Below, piece after piece: positions 16,928-24,775 of a DNA stretch of 64,000 nt. The DNA lies in NCBI GenBank assembly GCA_020635055.1, contig JACKAN010000005.1, positions 1 to 64,000 on the forward strand, written 5' to 3'. The notes beneath the pieces were generated by a model that was not told the origin of the DNA, searched no databases, and worked only from the letters and a program-made list of their open reading frames with translations. The position numbers and the translations under genes are program-made. Positions within the stretch are counted from its first letter, which is position 1. Every line of letters starts with the position of its first letter. Source of the stretch: Pseudobdellovibrionaceae bacterium (lineage in GTDB: Bacteria > Bdellovibrionota > Bdellovibrionia > Bdellovibrionales > UBA1609).

Positions 16928-17010
16928 ATAAAAACTCCTTGTTTGTTATACTCTTCATAAATATCTGGATTTAACCTCGCTTACAAGAAATTAAATATCG
17001 CAGGTTCCAT

Positions 17011-17280
17011 TTAGTAATCGTAGTCCAAATTTTTGAAGTTTGTTTCAAGTCCGCTATCAGCATCTTGCAAGCCCCGATTGACCGAAATTACAAAGCGCGA
17101 CGATTCTTGCTCTTGAATTCTGTCAAATTCAGCGGGCGAGAGAAGTACACCAGCGGGCTTGCCGTTTTGAGTAATGAGTAGGGGCTGGGATGAGGATCCA
17201 ATCCGCTCAAGCAAACTAGCGGCTTGGCTTTTAAATTCAGCCAAAGTAACAACATCTTTAGATATTTTTAAGGCCTTCAT
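17011..17280 (-). CDS. Phd/YefM-family antitoxin, no toxin beside it
   Basis: Start at 17280 is set by a perfect AGGAGG six bases upstream of ATG; the longer frame to 17397 has no such support. 89 residues: VVTLAEFKSQAASLLERIGSSSQPLLITQNGKPAGVLLSPAEFDRIQEQE, a complete Phd/YefM DNA-binding domain, then a C-terminal tail that would neutralise a toxin. No RelE/Doc frame follows; downstream is the MGKGDK peptide, so it is an orphan or works with a partner elsewhere. Confidence 0.85.
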   Translation of the reverse strand: MKALKISKDVVTLAEFKSQAASLLERIGSSSQPLLITQNGKPAGVLLSPAEFDRIQEQESSRFVISVNRGLQDADSGLETNFKNLDYDY

Positions 17281-17437
17281 AAGGACCTCCTGTAGACTTA
17301 TTTTAGCCTGAGAGTCCGGTGTTCGACTACTATCAAGAATGGCGGAGAGAAGTATCCAATCTTCGAACTGCAGCCACTGAGTGGGCTTTAGCTGCATAAC
17401 CTTTTAAAATCACTACATAAATTAAAATATGCTAACT

Positions 17438-17536
17438 TGTTCTCCGTTTGGTTCTACAACTTCAAACTCAAATTATCCGCATGGTTCTCCATGAAATTTC
17501 ATTCTCCCGTGGTTCTCCAAAAGCCTGGAGAACCAC
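17438..17536. promoter_or_regulatory. TGGTTCTCC repeat array with 10-bp inverted repeat (operator candidate)
   Basis: Copies or near-copies of TGGTTCTCC at 17438-17447 (TTGTTCTCCG), 17449-17457, 17482-17490 and 17510-17518; the last is part of a perfect inverted repeat GTGGTTCTCC-8 nt-GGAGAACCAC (17509-17536). It lies upstream of the TumE/TumA-like pair, whose second gene encodes a DNA-binding protein, so autoregulation through these sites is a reasonable inference. Confidence 0.55.
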
Positions 17537-17571
17537 AAAAATGGCCATTTTTAGGAGGAGAAGGAATCAAT

Positions 17572-17613
17572 ATGGTTGATTTTTACCATCAATGGTCATA
17601 TATTACCATATAG
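17572..17613 (+). other. 13-codon leader ORF ending in TAG, in frame with the TumE-like gene
   Basis: AGGAGGAGAAGGA precedes ATG 17572; the leader reads MVDFYHQWSYITI and its TAG is followed directly by the ATG at 17614. The downstream gene has no ribosome-binding site of its own. Either translation is coupled through this leader, or TAG is an in-frame nonsense codon in a longer gene. Confidence 0.5.
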
Positions 17614-17910
17614 ATGGCTAAGGCAACATTGGTCTACTACTTTAAAGATTACCTTCATGAGGAACGCTATGTTTTGGAGCAGAAAATTTACGCTGTTGAA
17701 GATTTTGAGAAATTTCCTGACGGCGTGAAGTACAGCATGATTTTAGTGGATCAGAAGACGGGCAAGAAGGTCCTTATGGATAATCATCATCCGAAAAGTC
17801 ATCACGTTCATCTTGGAGATAAGGAGTTTGAATATGAATTTATTAACGAACAAAAGCTTATCGAAGATTTTAAAGACTTTGTATATCAATTTATGGGGAT
17901 AAAGTTATGA
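17614..17910 (+). CDS. TumE-type (DUF6516-like) toxin
   Basis: 98 residues: MAKATLVYYFKDYLHEERYVLEQKIYAVED, GVKYSMILVD, MDNHHPKSHHVHLGDKEFEYEF and a final LIEDFKDFVYQF. The order 'K..l..Eel..k....g..kY.l.lv....vl.yDNh...HH.Hig.kE..Y.F......li.dF' is what I know from the TumE (DUF6516) toxin family. The stop overlaps the next start (ATGA), and the partner is the expected DNA-binding antitoxin. Toxic activity is not proved from sequence. Confidence 0.72.
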   Translation: MAKATLVYYFKDYLHEERYVLEQKIYAVEDFEKFPDGVKYSMILVDQKTGKKVLMDNHHPKSHHVHLGDKEFEYEFINEQKLIEDFKDFVYQFMGIKL

Positions 17911-18278
17911 AGAAGTTAGTTATTTCAATAAAATCAGCCTCTGAAGCTTTGGATCAATTCGCCAAAGCTCTAGAAACGGCACGCAGGAAAAAAGGCAAGG
18001 TGGAGCCCCACTTTGAAATTTCTTTTGATAATCGAAAGGAATTTAATAAGTTTGTGAAGAACATTTTTATCTTAGAAGCTATTCAATCTTTTAAGCCTAA
18101 ATCTGTTTATGACTTGGCCAACAAGTTGGACATGGATCACTCAAATCTTAATAAGATTATTCTTTTCTTCGAAAAAGTGGGAGCAGTGACCATCAAAGAA
18201 AAAACAAGCAAGGGAAAACTTCTTAAGATGCCTATTGTAGAGTATGACTCCATTGAGTTTAAGCTGAATGCAGCTTAA
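17907..18278 (+). CDS. HTH antitoxin of the HVO_A0114/TumA type
   Basis: 123 residues, start overlapping the toxin stop by 4 nt. The C-terminal half FILEAIQSFKPKSVYDLANKLDMDHSNLNKIILFFEKVGAVTIKE is a winged helix-turn-helix of the HVO_A0114 family, commonly encoded next to DUF6516 toxins. It would neutralise the toxin and repress the pair, with the TGGTTCTCC sites upstream as likely operator. Confidence 0.72.
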   Translation: MKKLVISIKSASEALDQFAKALETARRKKGKVEPHFEISFDNRKEFNKFVKNIFILEAIQSFKPKSVYDLANKLDMDHSNLNKIILFFEKVGAVTIKEKTSKGKLLKMPIVEYDSIEFKLNAA

Positions 18279-18340
18279 ATGAAAGAAATTGAGTAAGTCC
18301 TTAGGAAAATAAAAGGTTTAATAAAAAGTGGCGAAAAAGA

Positions 18341-19033
18341 ATGAAGATAAACACAAAAAAGAAAATTAGAACCACAATCGTTCGAGAACACCCTCGCCAT
18401 GTGCCTGTAAGTGAGAAGAATCCAACGGGTATAACTATCGTCGATAGACATCCACGTCGCCTTCCAGGAACTTATCTGGATTCTGAGCAAGTTAAAGAGA
18501 TATTCAAAAAATATAACCGAAAAGGTATTGTTTATCCGGCTTCTCGGAAGCTACAGGACAAGTATCCTAAAATAGATACTGATAAATACGATGAATTGAT
18601 CGCTGTTTGGGCAGATTATTTTAATAAAAAATTTGAAGCCAATCCCCCTTTAGATCCTGATGTGGTTAAAGCCCTTATTGGAAGTGAGTCTGGATTTAGA
18701 GCTGATCCAGCAGAGAATAGAAAAATCGCACTGGGTATCATTCAGATCACGAAGTCGACATTAAAGATCCTTCTAGATCCAAAAGGCGAAGTGAAGGATT
18801 TTACTTTTAAAGATATTCGACTGAAAGACTTAAAAGATCCAGCCATCTCGATTCCACTTGGAATTCGATGGCTTTTTAGGAAAAGAGCAACAGCAGAAAG
18901 TAAACTAAAACGCGTACCCACAGATACGGAGCTGATTTTAGAATATAAAGGACTCTTAAAAAGCAAAACAGAGTGGAAAAGGAAAGCCCTTGAAAGTTAT
19001 AAAAAGCACTATAAAGCTCTTAAGAGCAAATAA
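18341..19033 (+). CDS. lytic transglycosylase (SLT domain) without signal peptide
   Basis: 230 residues. An N-terminal basic segment with VDRHPRRLPGTYLD precedes an SLT lysozyme-like domain: VVKALIGSESGF with the catalytic Glu at 116, IALGIIQITKSTL (the GxxQI motif) and AISIPLGIRWL. These enzymes cut the MurNAc-GlcNAc bond of peptidoglycan. There is no export signal, so it must reach the wall by another route (a contractile or other secretion system) or only act on lysis. The next gene, a lipoprotein, starts inside its 3' end, an arrangement typical of effector-immunity pairs; that role is inference. Confidence 0.82.
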   Translation: MKINTKKKIRTTIVREHPRHVPVSEKNPTGITIVDRHPRRLPGTYLDSEQVKEIFKKYNRKGIVYPASRKLQDKYPKIDTDKYDELIAVWADYFNKKFEANPPLDPDVVKALIGSESGFRADPAENRKIALGIIQITKSTLKILLDPKGEVKDFTFKDIRLKDLKDPAISIPLGIRWLFRKRATAESKLKRVPTDTELILEYKGLLKSKTEWKRKALESYKKHYKALKSK

Positions 19034-19526
19034 GTTATTGGTAGTTATTTTATTGCTCACATCAGGATGCACGACATCTTCATATAAGGTTATCAATCAT
19101 GAGGGGTGGTTAAATGAGCTTCTTGTAACACCAGATAGAGTTTCAATGGAGTGTGAAAATTTGCATACCGATGATATTGTTTCTTATGGATTTACCCTTT
19201 TTGTTTTGGATGAGAAGAAGACAGTTCTTCCTGTGGTACAGACAAATCGTATAGGTGAGTCGAATTGCAATGAAAGACTTCGTAAAATAGGGAAAATTCT
19301 AAAAACTGGCCAACGCATCTATATAGCAGGTATTGGTGATCTAGAAGAGCCTCGGAAGTTAAGAGAGCCAAGTCATTTCTTTCCTAAACATGGGACTTTC
19401 ATGGATAATGGACGCCAACTTCAATTTCATGCCATTGCAAATGAAACCGGCGAGTGTTTTGATGCCTACTCAGGAAGTGAAAAACCCTGTCCTCAAGGGC
19501 ATTTTCCTCTAAAATCAACTAAATGA
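18990..19526 (+). CDS. lipoprotein overlapping the transglycosylase gene (possible immunity protein)
   Basis: 178 residues from TTG at 18990 (AAGGAAAG before it), overlapping the upstream gene by 44 nt. The signal KLLVVILLLTSGC gives lipidation at Cys27. The mature region has four later Cys and conserved blocks shared with the partial gene at 1-315 (about 83% identity over 104 residues). Unknown family. Because the neighbour is a wall-cutting enzyme lacking a signal peptide and this protein would sit in the envelope, an inhibitor of that enzyme is a good hypothesis; a second orphan copy fits that idea. Confidence 0.75.
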   Translation: MKVIKSTIKLLRANKLLVVILLLTSGCTTSSYKVINHEGWLNELLVTPDRVSMECENLHTDDIVSYGFTLFVLDEKKTVLPVVQTNRIGESNCNERLRKIGKILKTGQRIYIAGIGDLEEPRKLREPSHFFPKHGTFMDNGRQLQFHAIANETGECFDAYSGSEKPCPQGHFPLKSTK

Positions 19527-19586
19527 TCGCTTGACTCACTCTTACTGTCGAGCGAATCCATCACTTCCCAAAACCACCGAGGTCTT

Positions 19587-19871
19587 ATGGGTAATGGTGA
19601 AAAAGAAGACTACATTTCAAAATTTTTTAACGGGGCCAAACAGGAGATCTTAGCGAACGAAAGTCTTAGTGATTTTCAAAAGGAAGTCGCGGTTTTTAGT
19701 TTAAGTCTTAAGGAGCATCAAATGCGAGATCCAGATTATTGGCTAGAATTGATTCGTTATACAGAAAATCTTCGGGAAAAAGGTCAATTTAAAGAACTGA
19801 CACCGAAAGAAAAGAAAGACCTAACTTTACAGAAGAAATTTTTGTCTAAACTTCTTCATTTTAAAAAATGA
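19587..19871 (+). CDS. small charged protein of unknown function
   Basis: 94 residues, mostly helical and charged (MGNGEKEDYISKFF ... LTPKEKKDLTLQKKFLSKLLHFKK), no signal peptide, no recognised domain. It follows the lipoprotein gene by 60 bp on the same strand and could belong to the same transcript. Confidence 0.55.
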   Translation: MGNGEKEDYISKFFNGAKQEILANESLSDFQKEVAVFSLSLKEHQMRDPDYWLELIRYTENLREKGQFKELTPKEKKDLTLQKKFLSKLLHFKK

Positions 19872-19880
19872 TAATGAAGG

Positions 19881-20942
19881 TCAAGTTTGGCTTGAGCCTT
19901 CAAGTTCAGACAATATGGTGTCGATACAAGAGTAATATTTTTTTAAAAGAATTTCTTCGCCAGAGTAATCGGGCGTCTCTCCTAAAACAGATTTGTTATT
20001 TTTGGCATATTCAAAAGTTCTTTTGATACATTCTTTAAGATCAATAGGTTCAACAAATCCTGTGTCCTGTGTATAAAGAGAATTATCTGTAAGAAGAAGC
20101 TGAGGAGGAGCCGCTCGATATGAGGGATCTTTTCTAAGAAGTTCTTCTGGTAGGATGTGGTAATCAAAATTCCAATTAGCTATTTCTGAATAGAGTCCAG
20201 CCCACCGTCTTCTTGACCGAGATTTACTCTCACCTATGTTATATATTTTTCCGTTTGTAACTAGCTTATCAAAAGAGTGTACTATTGCAGCAGCAACGTT
20301 TTCAATATAGCCATAGGTATAAATTTGGCATTGCTCTCTATCTGAAAAGATAATGTAGTCTTTCTCGTCTAAAATCCTTTGAATAATTGCTCCATGTCTC
20401 CCTGGATACTGGTGATCGCCAGGGCCATAGACCATGGGTAGTCTAAAAATTGTGGTGTTAATTTCTCCGTTCTTAAATGAATCTATTAAAACCTCTGTCA
20501 TTAAATTTTTATCGTATTCATCTGCCATTGAGCCTTTAGTTTTAAAATCTCGCCAATAATATTTTAGAGAGCTGGTTGGAGAACTTTCAGAAATTGGTAG
20601 TTCGGCTTTATCAATTTTTCTATTTAAACCCTGGAAAGCTTCATAACAGTCACAAGAACTCAGAACGATCAGTTTACTTTTTGTATTCTTAAACACGGAA
20701 ACGAGATCATCCGCATGTTTCTCTGTGTAAGCAATGCAATGGACAATAATATCAAATTTGTGGTTTAGAAGGACTTCTTTGTATTCAAGCAACTCATTCA
20801 CATCACCTTTGATATTTTCGATCTGCAATTCATGTTTAGTTAAGCCACGGTTGAACAAGACAACGTCGTGTCCACCTTGAATTGTTCTTCGAGCAATTTC
20901 TTTTCCTATAAATTTGGTCCCGCCAATAATCAAAACTTTCAT
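19881..20942 (-). CDS. NAD-dependent epimerase/dehydratase (extended SDR)
   Basis: Start at 20942 puts the Rossmann motif MKVLIIGGTKFIGKEIA at the N-terminus, as usual; the frame runs 18 codons further upstream without family sequence. 353 residues with IIVHCIAY, LSSCDCYEAF, a degenerate catalytic region around residue 150-165 (no clear YxxxK; KYYWRDFKTKGSMADEYDKNLM), FRLPMVYGPGDHQYPGR and IYNIGES. The fold is that of sugar-nucleotide epimerases or reductases; the substrate is unknown. Lies 0.3 kb from gmhA on the same strand with a tRNA between. Confidence 0.8.
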   Translation of the reverse strand: MKVLIIGGTKFIGKEIARRTIQGGHDVVLFNRGLTKHELQIENIKGDVNELLEYKEVLLNHKFDIIVHCIAYTEKHADDLVSVFKNTKSKLIVLSSCDCYEAFQGLNRKIDKAELPISESSPTSSLKYYWRDFKTKGSMADEYDKNLMTEVLIDSFKNGEINTTIFRLPMVYGPGDHQYPGRHGAIIQRILDEKDYIIFSDREQCQIYTYGYIENVAAAIVHSFDKLVTNGKIYNIGESKSRSRRRWAGLYSEIANWNFDYHILPEELLRKDPSYRAAPPQLLLTDNSLYTQDTGFVEPIDLKECIKRTFEYAKNNKSVLGETPDYSGEEILLKKYYSCIDTILSELEGSSQT

Positions 20943-20967
20943 AAAACTACTCTGTGCAAATTGATTA

Positions 20968-21040
20968 TTCGAACTCGGTTCGAATACAAATCGCAAAAAG
21001 TTCGAATATGAATCTCTCTAGGTGTGCTATTTGGTTCGAA
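20968..21040. repeat. four TTCGAA palindromes
   Basis: TTCGAA at 20968, 20979, 21001 and 21035, three of them extended to GTTCGAAT-type words. They lie just upstream of the epimerase start and downstream of tRNA-Ser. Could be regulator sites or decayed tRNA T-arm sequence. Confidence 0.4.
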
Positions 21041-21134
21041 TCTCTTTCTCTCGTAGTGATTTTTATTTTGATCTTTTGATGATTCGTAACACATTGGAAT
21101 CCTTACGATATTTTTAATAATGCGTTGCATTATA

Positions 21135-21226
21135 TGGCGGAGAGAGCGGGATTTGAACCCGCGGTACAGTGTTACCCGTACGACAGTTTAGCAAACTGCT
21201 GGTTTCAGCCACTCACCCATCTCTCC
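21135..21226 (-). tRNA. tRNA-Ser (anticodon GCU)
   Basis: Minus strand starts GGAGAGATGGGTGAG; anticodon stem-loop CAGTTTGCTAAACTG presents GCT; long variable arm; T arm GCGGGTTCAAATCC; encoded CCA. 92 nt. Confidence 0.96.
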
Positions 21227-21288
21227 GTTAAGGATTCAGCCGAAAAAAAACATTGCCATAGGCGGAGTCCAGAATCAAGAATCTATGG

Positions 21289-21888
21289 TTAATCCCTGTA
21301 ATTTTCAGGAAATAGTTCGCGCTCGACAGTTTCAATAACAGTATGAAGTAATTTTATATGCATTTCTTGGATGCGATCTGCTGTTTTTCCGGGGATTACA
21401 ATAGCTAAATCTACTAAATCTAGCATTTCACCCCCATCTTTTCCTAATAGACCTACTGTTTTTACTCCCAAATCTTTAGCTTTCTTTATCGCATTTATTA
21501 CGTTTTGTGAGTTTCCACTGGTGCTAAGGCCAATAAGGAGGTCATTTTTGCGTGCAAGCCCCTCCAGTTGTCTTGAAAAAATAAATTCGAAGCCATAGTC
21601 ATTGCTAACACAAGTAGTGTGGCTGGGGTCGCCTAGCGCTAATGCGCCCAAAGCTCGACGATTCTTTCTGTATTTACCTGTCATTTCTTCAGCAAAATGC
21701 ATAGCATCACAATGGGAGCCGCCGTTGCCACAGGTAAACACATTTCCATTATTTGAATATGTATCAATAAGTAATTTCGAGAATTTTTCACATTTTGTTA
21801 ACTGGCTGGTATCGGCAATAAAAGCATTGAGAGTTTTTTGGGCCTCATTGAGGCTATCTAACCAAAATAATTGTGTTTTTGATGACAT
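21289..21888 (-). CDS. gmhA: sedoheptulose-7-phosphate isomerase
   Basis: 199 residues with the GmhA hallmark CGNGGSHCDAMHFAEEMTGKY, then VSNDYGFEFIFSRQLE, LLIGLSTSGNSQNVINAI (SIS phosphosugar site), LLGKDGGEM and ADRIQEMHIKLLHTVIE, which holds the second catalytic residue (His) region. GmhA makes D-glycero-D-manno-heptose 7-phosphate, the first step to the LPS inner-core heptose. Full length. Other heptose genes are not in this window. Confidence 0.96.
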   Translation of the reverse strand: MSSKTQLFWLDSLNEAQKTLNAFIADTSQLTKCEKFSKLLIDTYSNNGNVFTCGNGGSHCDAMHFAEEMTGKYRKNRRALGALALGDPSHTTCVSNDYGFEFIFSRQLEGLARKNDLLIGLSTSGNSQNVINAIKKAKDLGVKTVGLLGKDGGEMLDLVDLAIVIPGKTADRIQEMHIKLLHTVIETVERELFPENYRD

Positions 21889-21974
21889 AGTTTATGTTTT
21901 TTTCACAGAGTTGGCCTCTTTTCAATGAATTCCTTGATTTATTTAAATAGAGCGTCTAAAAAATTGAGTTCTGC

Positions 21975-22051
21975 GCGCCCGTAGCTCAGCTGGATAGAGT
22001 ACTTGACTACGAATCAAGTGGTCGGTGGTTCGAATCCTCCCGGGCGCGCCA
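21975..22051 (+). tRNA. tRNA-Arg (anticodon ACG)
   Basis: GCGCCCGTAGCTCAGC start, anticodon stem-loop CTTGACTACGAATCAAG with ACG, T arm GGTGGTTCGAATCC, acceptor 3' side CGGGCGC, G and encoded CCA. 77 nt. Confidence 0.96.
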
Positions 22052-22092
22052 ATTTTCTTTATCCCACTAAAAATTTAGGTTAGGATAATCCT

Positions 22093-22335
22093 ATGAAATT
22101 TTTGGTTGGCTATTCTATGAAGATCACTCTTTTAATTGTGGCTTTAGCTTTTGTATTATTCAGTATTTTTTACTTAAAAAATCAGGGACTTGGTGAAAAT
22201 GCCAAGCAAATCCTAGGCATAAGTAGCCAGCAAAGGGAAATTAAGGCTAAGGTTATCAATACACCTGAAAAAATCCTCCCGGCTGCGAGTCAAAAGATAG
22301 ATCCAAAAGATTTGAATTCAAAGGATAACTATTGA
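22093..22335 (+). CDS. small single-span membrane protein
   Basis: 80 residues between tRNA-Arg and tRNA-Asn. A hydrophobic helix (about residues 13-32, ITLLIVALAFVLFSIFYL) is followed by a charged tail. A second ATG at residue 13 would give a shorter form. TTAGGATAATCCT precedes the first ATG. No family recognised. Confidence 0.55.
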   Translation: MKFLVGYSMKITLLIVALAFVLFSIFYLKNQGLGENAKQILGISSQQREIKAKVINTPEKILPAASQKIDPKDLNSKDNY

Positions 22336-22374
22336 CAAGATGTTTCTAAGTTTTAATATAAGCACCTCGATTGT

Positions 22375-22450
22375 TCAGGCGTAGCTCAGTTGGTAGAGCA
22401 GTTGGCTGTTAACCAATTGGTCGGGGGTTCGAATCCCTCCGCCTGAGCCA
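22375..22450 (+). tRNA. tRNA-Asn (anticodon GUU)
   Basis: TCAGGCGTAGCTCAGTTGG start, anticodon arm with CTGTTAA, T arm GGGGGTTCGAATCCC, acceptor CGCCTGA, G and encoded CCA. The nested IS110 element begins 76 bp downstream. Confidence 0.96.
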
Positions 22451-22615
22451 TTTTTATTCCATCCCTGATTTTTTTCCGCCGATTAACGCTCGGCTCAAAT
22501 TCAAAGGGTTCGCCCTTCAAAACAAATTCCCCAGTAAGTAATTTCGTGGTTCGCACAGACCAATCCATTAGCGGCGCTAGCCGCTTTTAACATCCAAGTA
22601 TTGCATTGAAAATCG

Positions 22616-23523
22616 CTACTGGATTTGGACTCCAGTATTGTCGATCTTCAGTTTTTTTACTGACACGATCTTTTCGTGACTCTCGTGACGAATGTTAACA
22701 CCAAGCGCTTTGAGTTGATTGATTAAAGTTCTGATTTTGTCCTCATGGTCTTTGGCTCGCCCATAGCCAATTTCTTTATAATTATCCCCAGCTAAAATTT
22801 TATAAACAGCTCTGGCAATACGATTGGCGATGGCTACTTTTGCCTTTTGTTTACTCCCTAGTTTAAATACCAGTTTGTTATATTTCGACCTATAAAAGGT
22901 CCCTCGTTTTTGTTTAGCCCCGTGGGCTGCATGCTTTAGAAGCCTTTTGAGGTGAGGATTCCCTTTGCGGCATTTTGATCTTTTTTTTTACCGGCCGACT
23001 CATTGTTGCCAGAGGCAACTCCGGCCCAGGCCGCATACTTTCGCTCATCAGCAAATTTGCTCATATCGTCTGTGCTCTCCGCGAGGATGCCAATGGCCAA
23101 AATCTGATCAATACCCGGAATTTCATCTAGCTTAGCAACCAGGTGAGCATAGGGCTGAGCTTTTTCAATTAACTCAGCCTCAACTTTCTGGATCTTTGAT
23201 GTTAAATGGTCGTGCTGATCCATCAACTCTTTAATCAAAAAACAATGGTTTGTTGTTAAACAATTCGTTAGTGATTTTCTTGCCTCCTCTTTTTTCTTTA
23301 TCCTCGTCGTAATTTGCGAAGTCAGGTAATCCGCATCGGTAAACCCATCTGCAATCGCCCTTAAAATATTAAGACCCGATTTGCCGAAGACATCTGATAC
23401 GATTGAGCCATATTTAACGTTACCATCCTCAAGAACTTTTTGAACTCGGTTCTTTATACGACCCATATCGGCGACCAAGTTCGTGCGATGGCGGCTCAAT
23501 AACCGCATTTGTTGAAATTCCTC
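22616..23523 (-). pseudogene. outer IS110 transposase, C-terminal two-thirds
   Basis: From EEFQQMRLLSRHRTNLVADMGRIKNRVQKVL to the Tnp_20-type region KLDEIPGIDQILAIGILAE ... FADERKYAAWAGVASGNNES. At a run of nine A (minus strand, around 22981-22989) the zero frame ends 16 codons later at 22936, while the -1 frame continues NPHLKRLLKHAAHGAKQKRGTFY ... KVAIANRIARAVYKILAG to TAG at 22616, as expected of a full IS110 C-terminus. The N-terminal third is separated from it by the inner copy (see 26878-27241). Confidence 0.8.
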
Positions 23524-23612
23524 TTCCCCAGTAAGTAATTTCGTGGTTCGCACAGACCAATCCATTAGCGGCGCTAGCCGCTTTTAACATCCAAGTATTG
23601 CATTGGAAATCG

Positions 23613-24281
23613 CTACTGGATTTGGACTCCAGTATTGTCGATCTTCAGTTTTTTTACTGACACGATCTTTTCGTGACTCTCGTGACGAATGTTAACACCA
23701 AGCGCTTTGAGTTGATTGATTAAAGTTCTGATTTTGTCCTCATGGTCTTTGGCTCGCCCATAGCCAATTTCTTTATAATTATCCCCAGCTAAAATTTTAT
23801 AAACAGCTCTGGCAATACGATTGGCGATGGCTACTTTTGCCTTTTGTTTACTCCCTAGTTTAAATACCAGCCTGTTATATTTCGACCTATAAAAGGTCCC
23901 TCGTTTTTGTTTAGCCCCGTGGGCTGCATGCTTTAGAAGCCTTTTGAGGTGAGGATTCCCTTTGCGGCATTTTGATCTTTTTTTTTACCGGCCGACTCAT
24001 TGTTGCCAGAGGCAACTCCGGCCCAGGCCGCATACTTTCGCTCATCAGCAAATTTGCTCATATCGTCTGTGCTCTCCGCGAGGATGCCAATGGCCAAAAT
24101 CTGATCAATACCCGGAATTTCATCTAGCTTAGCAACCAGGTGAGCATAGGGCTGAGCTTTTTCAATTAACTCAGCCTCAACTTTCTGGATCTTTGATGTT
24201 AAATGGTCGTGCTGATCCATCAACTCTTTAATCAAAAAACAATGGTTTGTTGTTAAACAATTCGTTAGTGATTTTCTTGCC
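23613..24281 (-). pseudogene. inner IS110 transposase, C-terminal half
   Basis: Same sequence as the outer copy, including the A9 run (around 23978-23986) and the -1 frame tail; stop at 23613. It is cut at 24281 (after RKSLTNCLTTNHC...) by the second element; its missing part is 25961-26568. Confidence 0.8.
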
Positions 24282-24468
24282 TTCTGTATGAAAGCAAGTT
24301 GATTTTGGATAAAGCTATCCATTGCCCCAATATGGGGTAAATTTTTCCAGCAACTTGCATCGCCGGTCTTCGTATTTAGTAGTGTCCCCCGTTGATAGAA
24401 TAATTTTTTGAACGTGTTTTACTGTGAACTTTTCCATTGTCTATAAATGGATCTAACTAATAGCGCAT

Positions 24469-24708
24469 TCATTCTTCTGTATGGGCCTCAAAATATCTTT
24501 TGTGTCGGCAGGCATTTTTTATCTTGCCGCACTCACATAGATCAATCGTGCCATAACAATGTTGGATATAAAACGCGGGAGTGCCAGTCTCCTCTTGGAC
24601 GTATTTTATCGTTAAACCGTCAAGCAGATATTGGGCCTCTTCCCACACCTCAAGTTCACCCGAAGTTATTCCTAAACAATAAAAAGTATTTCGTTTCTCG
24701 ATTTCCAC
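24469..24708 (-). CDS. 79-residue ORF in the second element (uncertain)
   Basis: GTG start, no good ribosome-binding site. The product has LCECGKIKNACRHKR, a Cys/His cluster that could bind zinc. No family recognised; it may be a passenger, or the region may be the non-coding end of the element. Confidence 0.3.
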   Translation of the reverse strand: MEIEKRNTFYCLGITSGELEVWEEAQYLLDGLTIKYVQEETGTPAFYIQHCYGTIDLCECGKIKNACRHKRYFEAHTEE

Positions 24709-24775
24709 GTGAAAAAGGAAATAAACTTCTTACATCACATCCTTGTGTTATTCAGATCTCTTAAGGCACTATCAG

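Noticed and set aside
22386..22568. ORF across tRNA-Asn giving an AQAEGFEPPTNWLT-type peptide
   Set aside because: A well-known false translation of a tRNA gene.
24447..24764. 105-residue plus-strand ORF in the second IS
   Set aside because: Low-complexity composition without a start signal; opposite frame is no better than uncertain.
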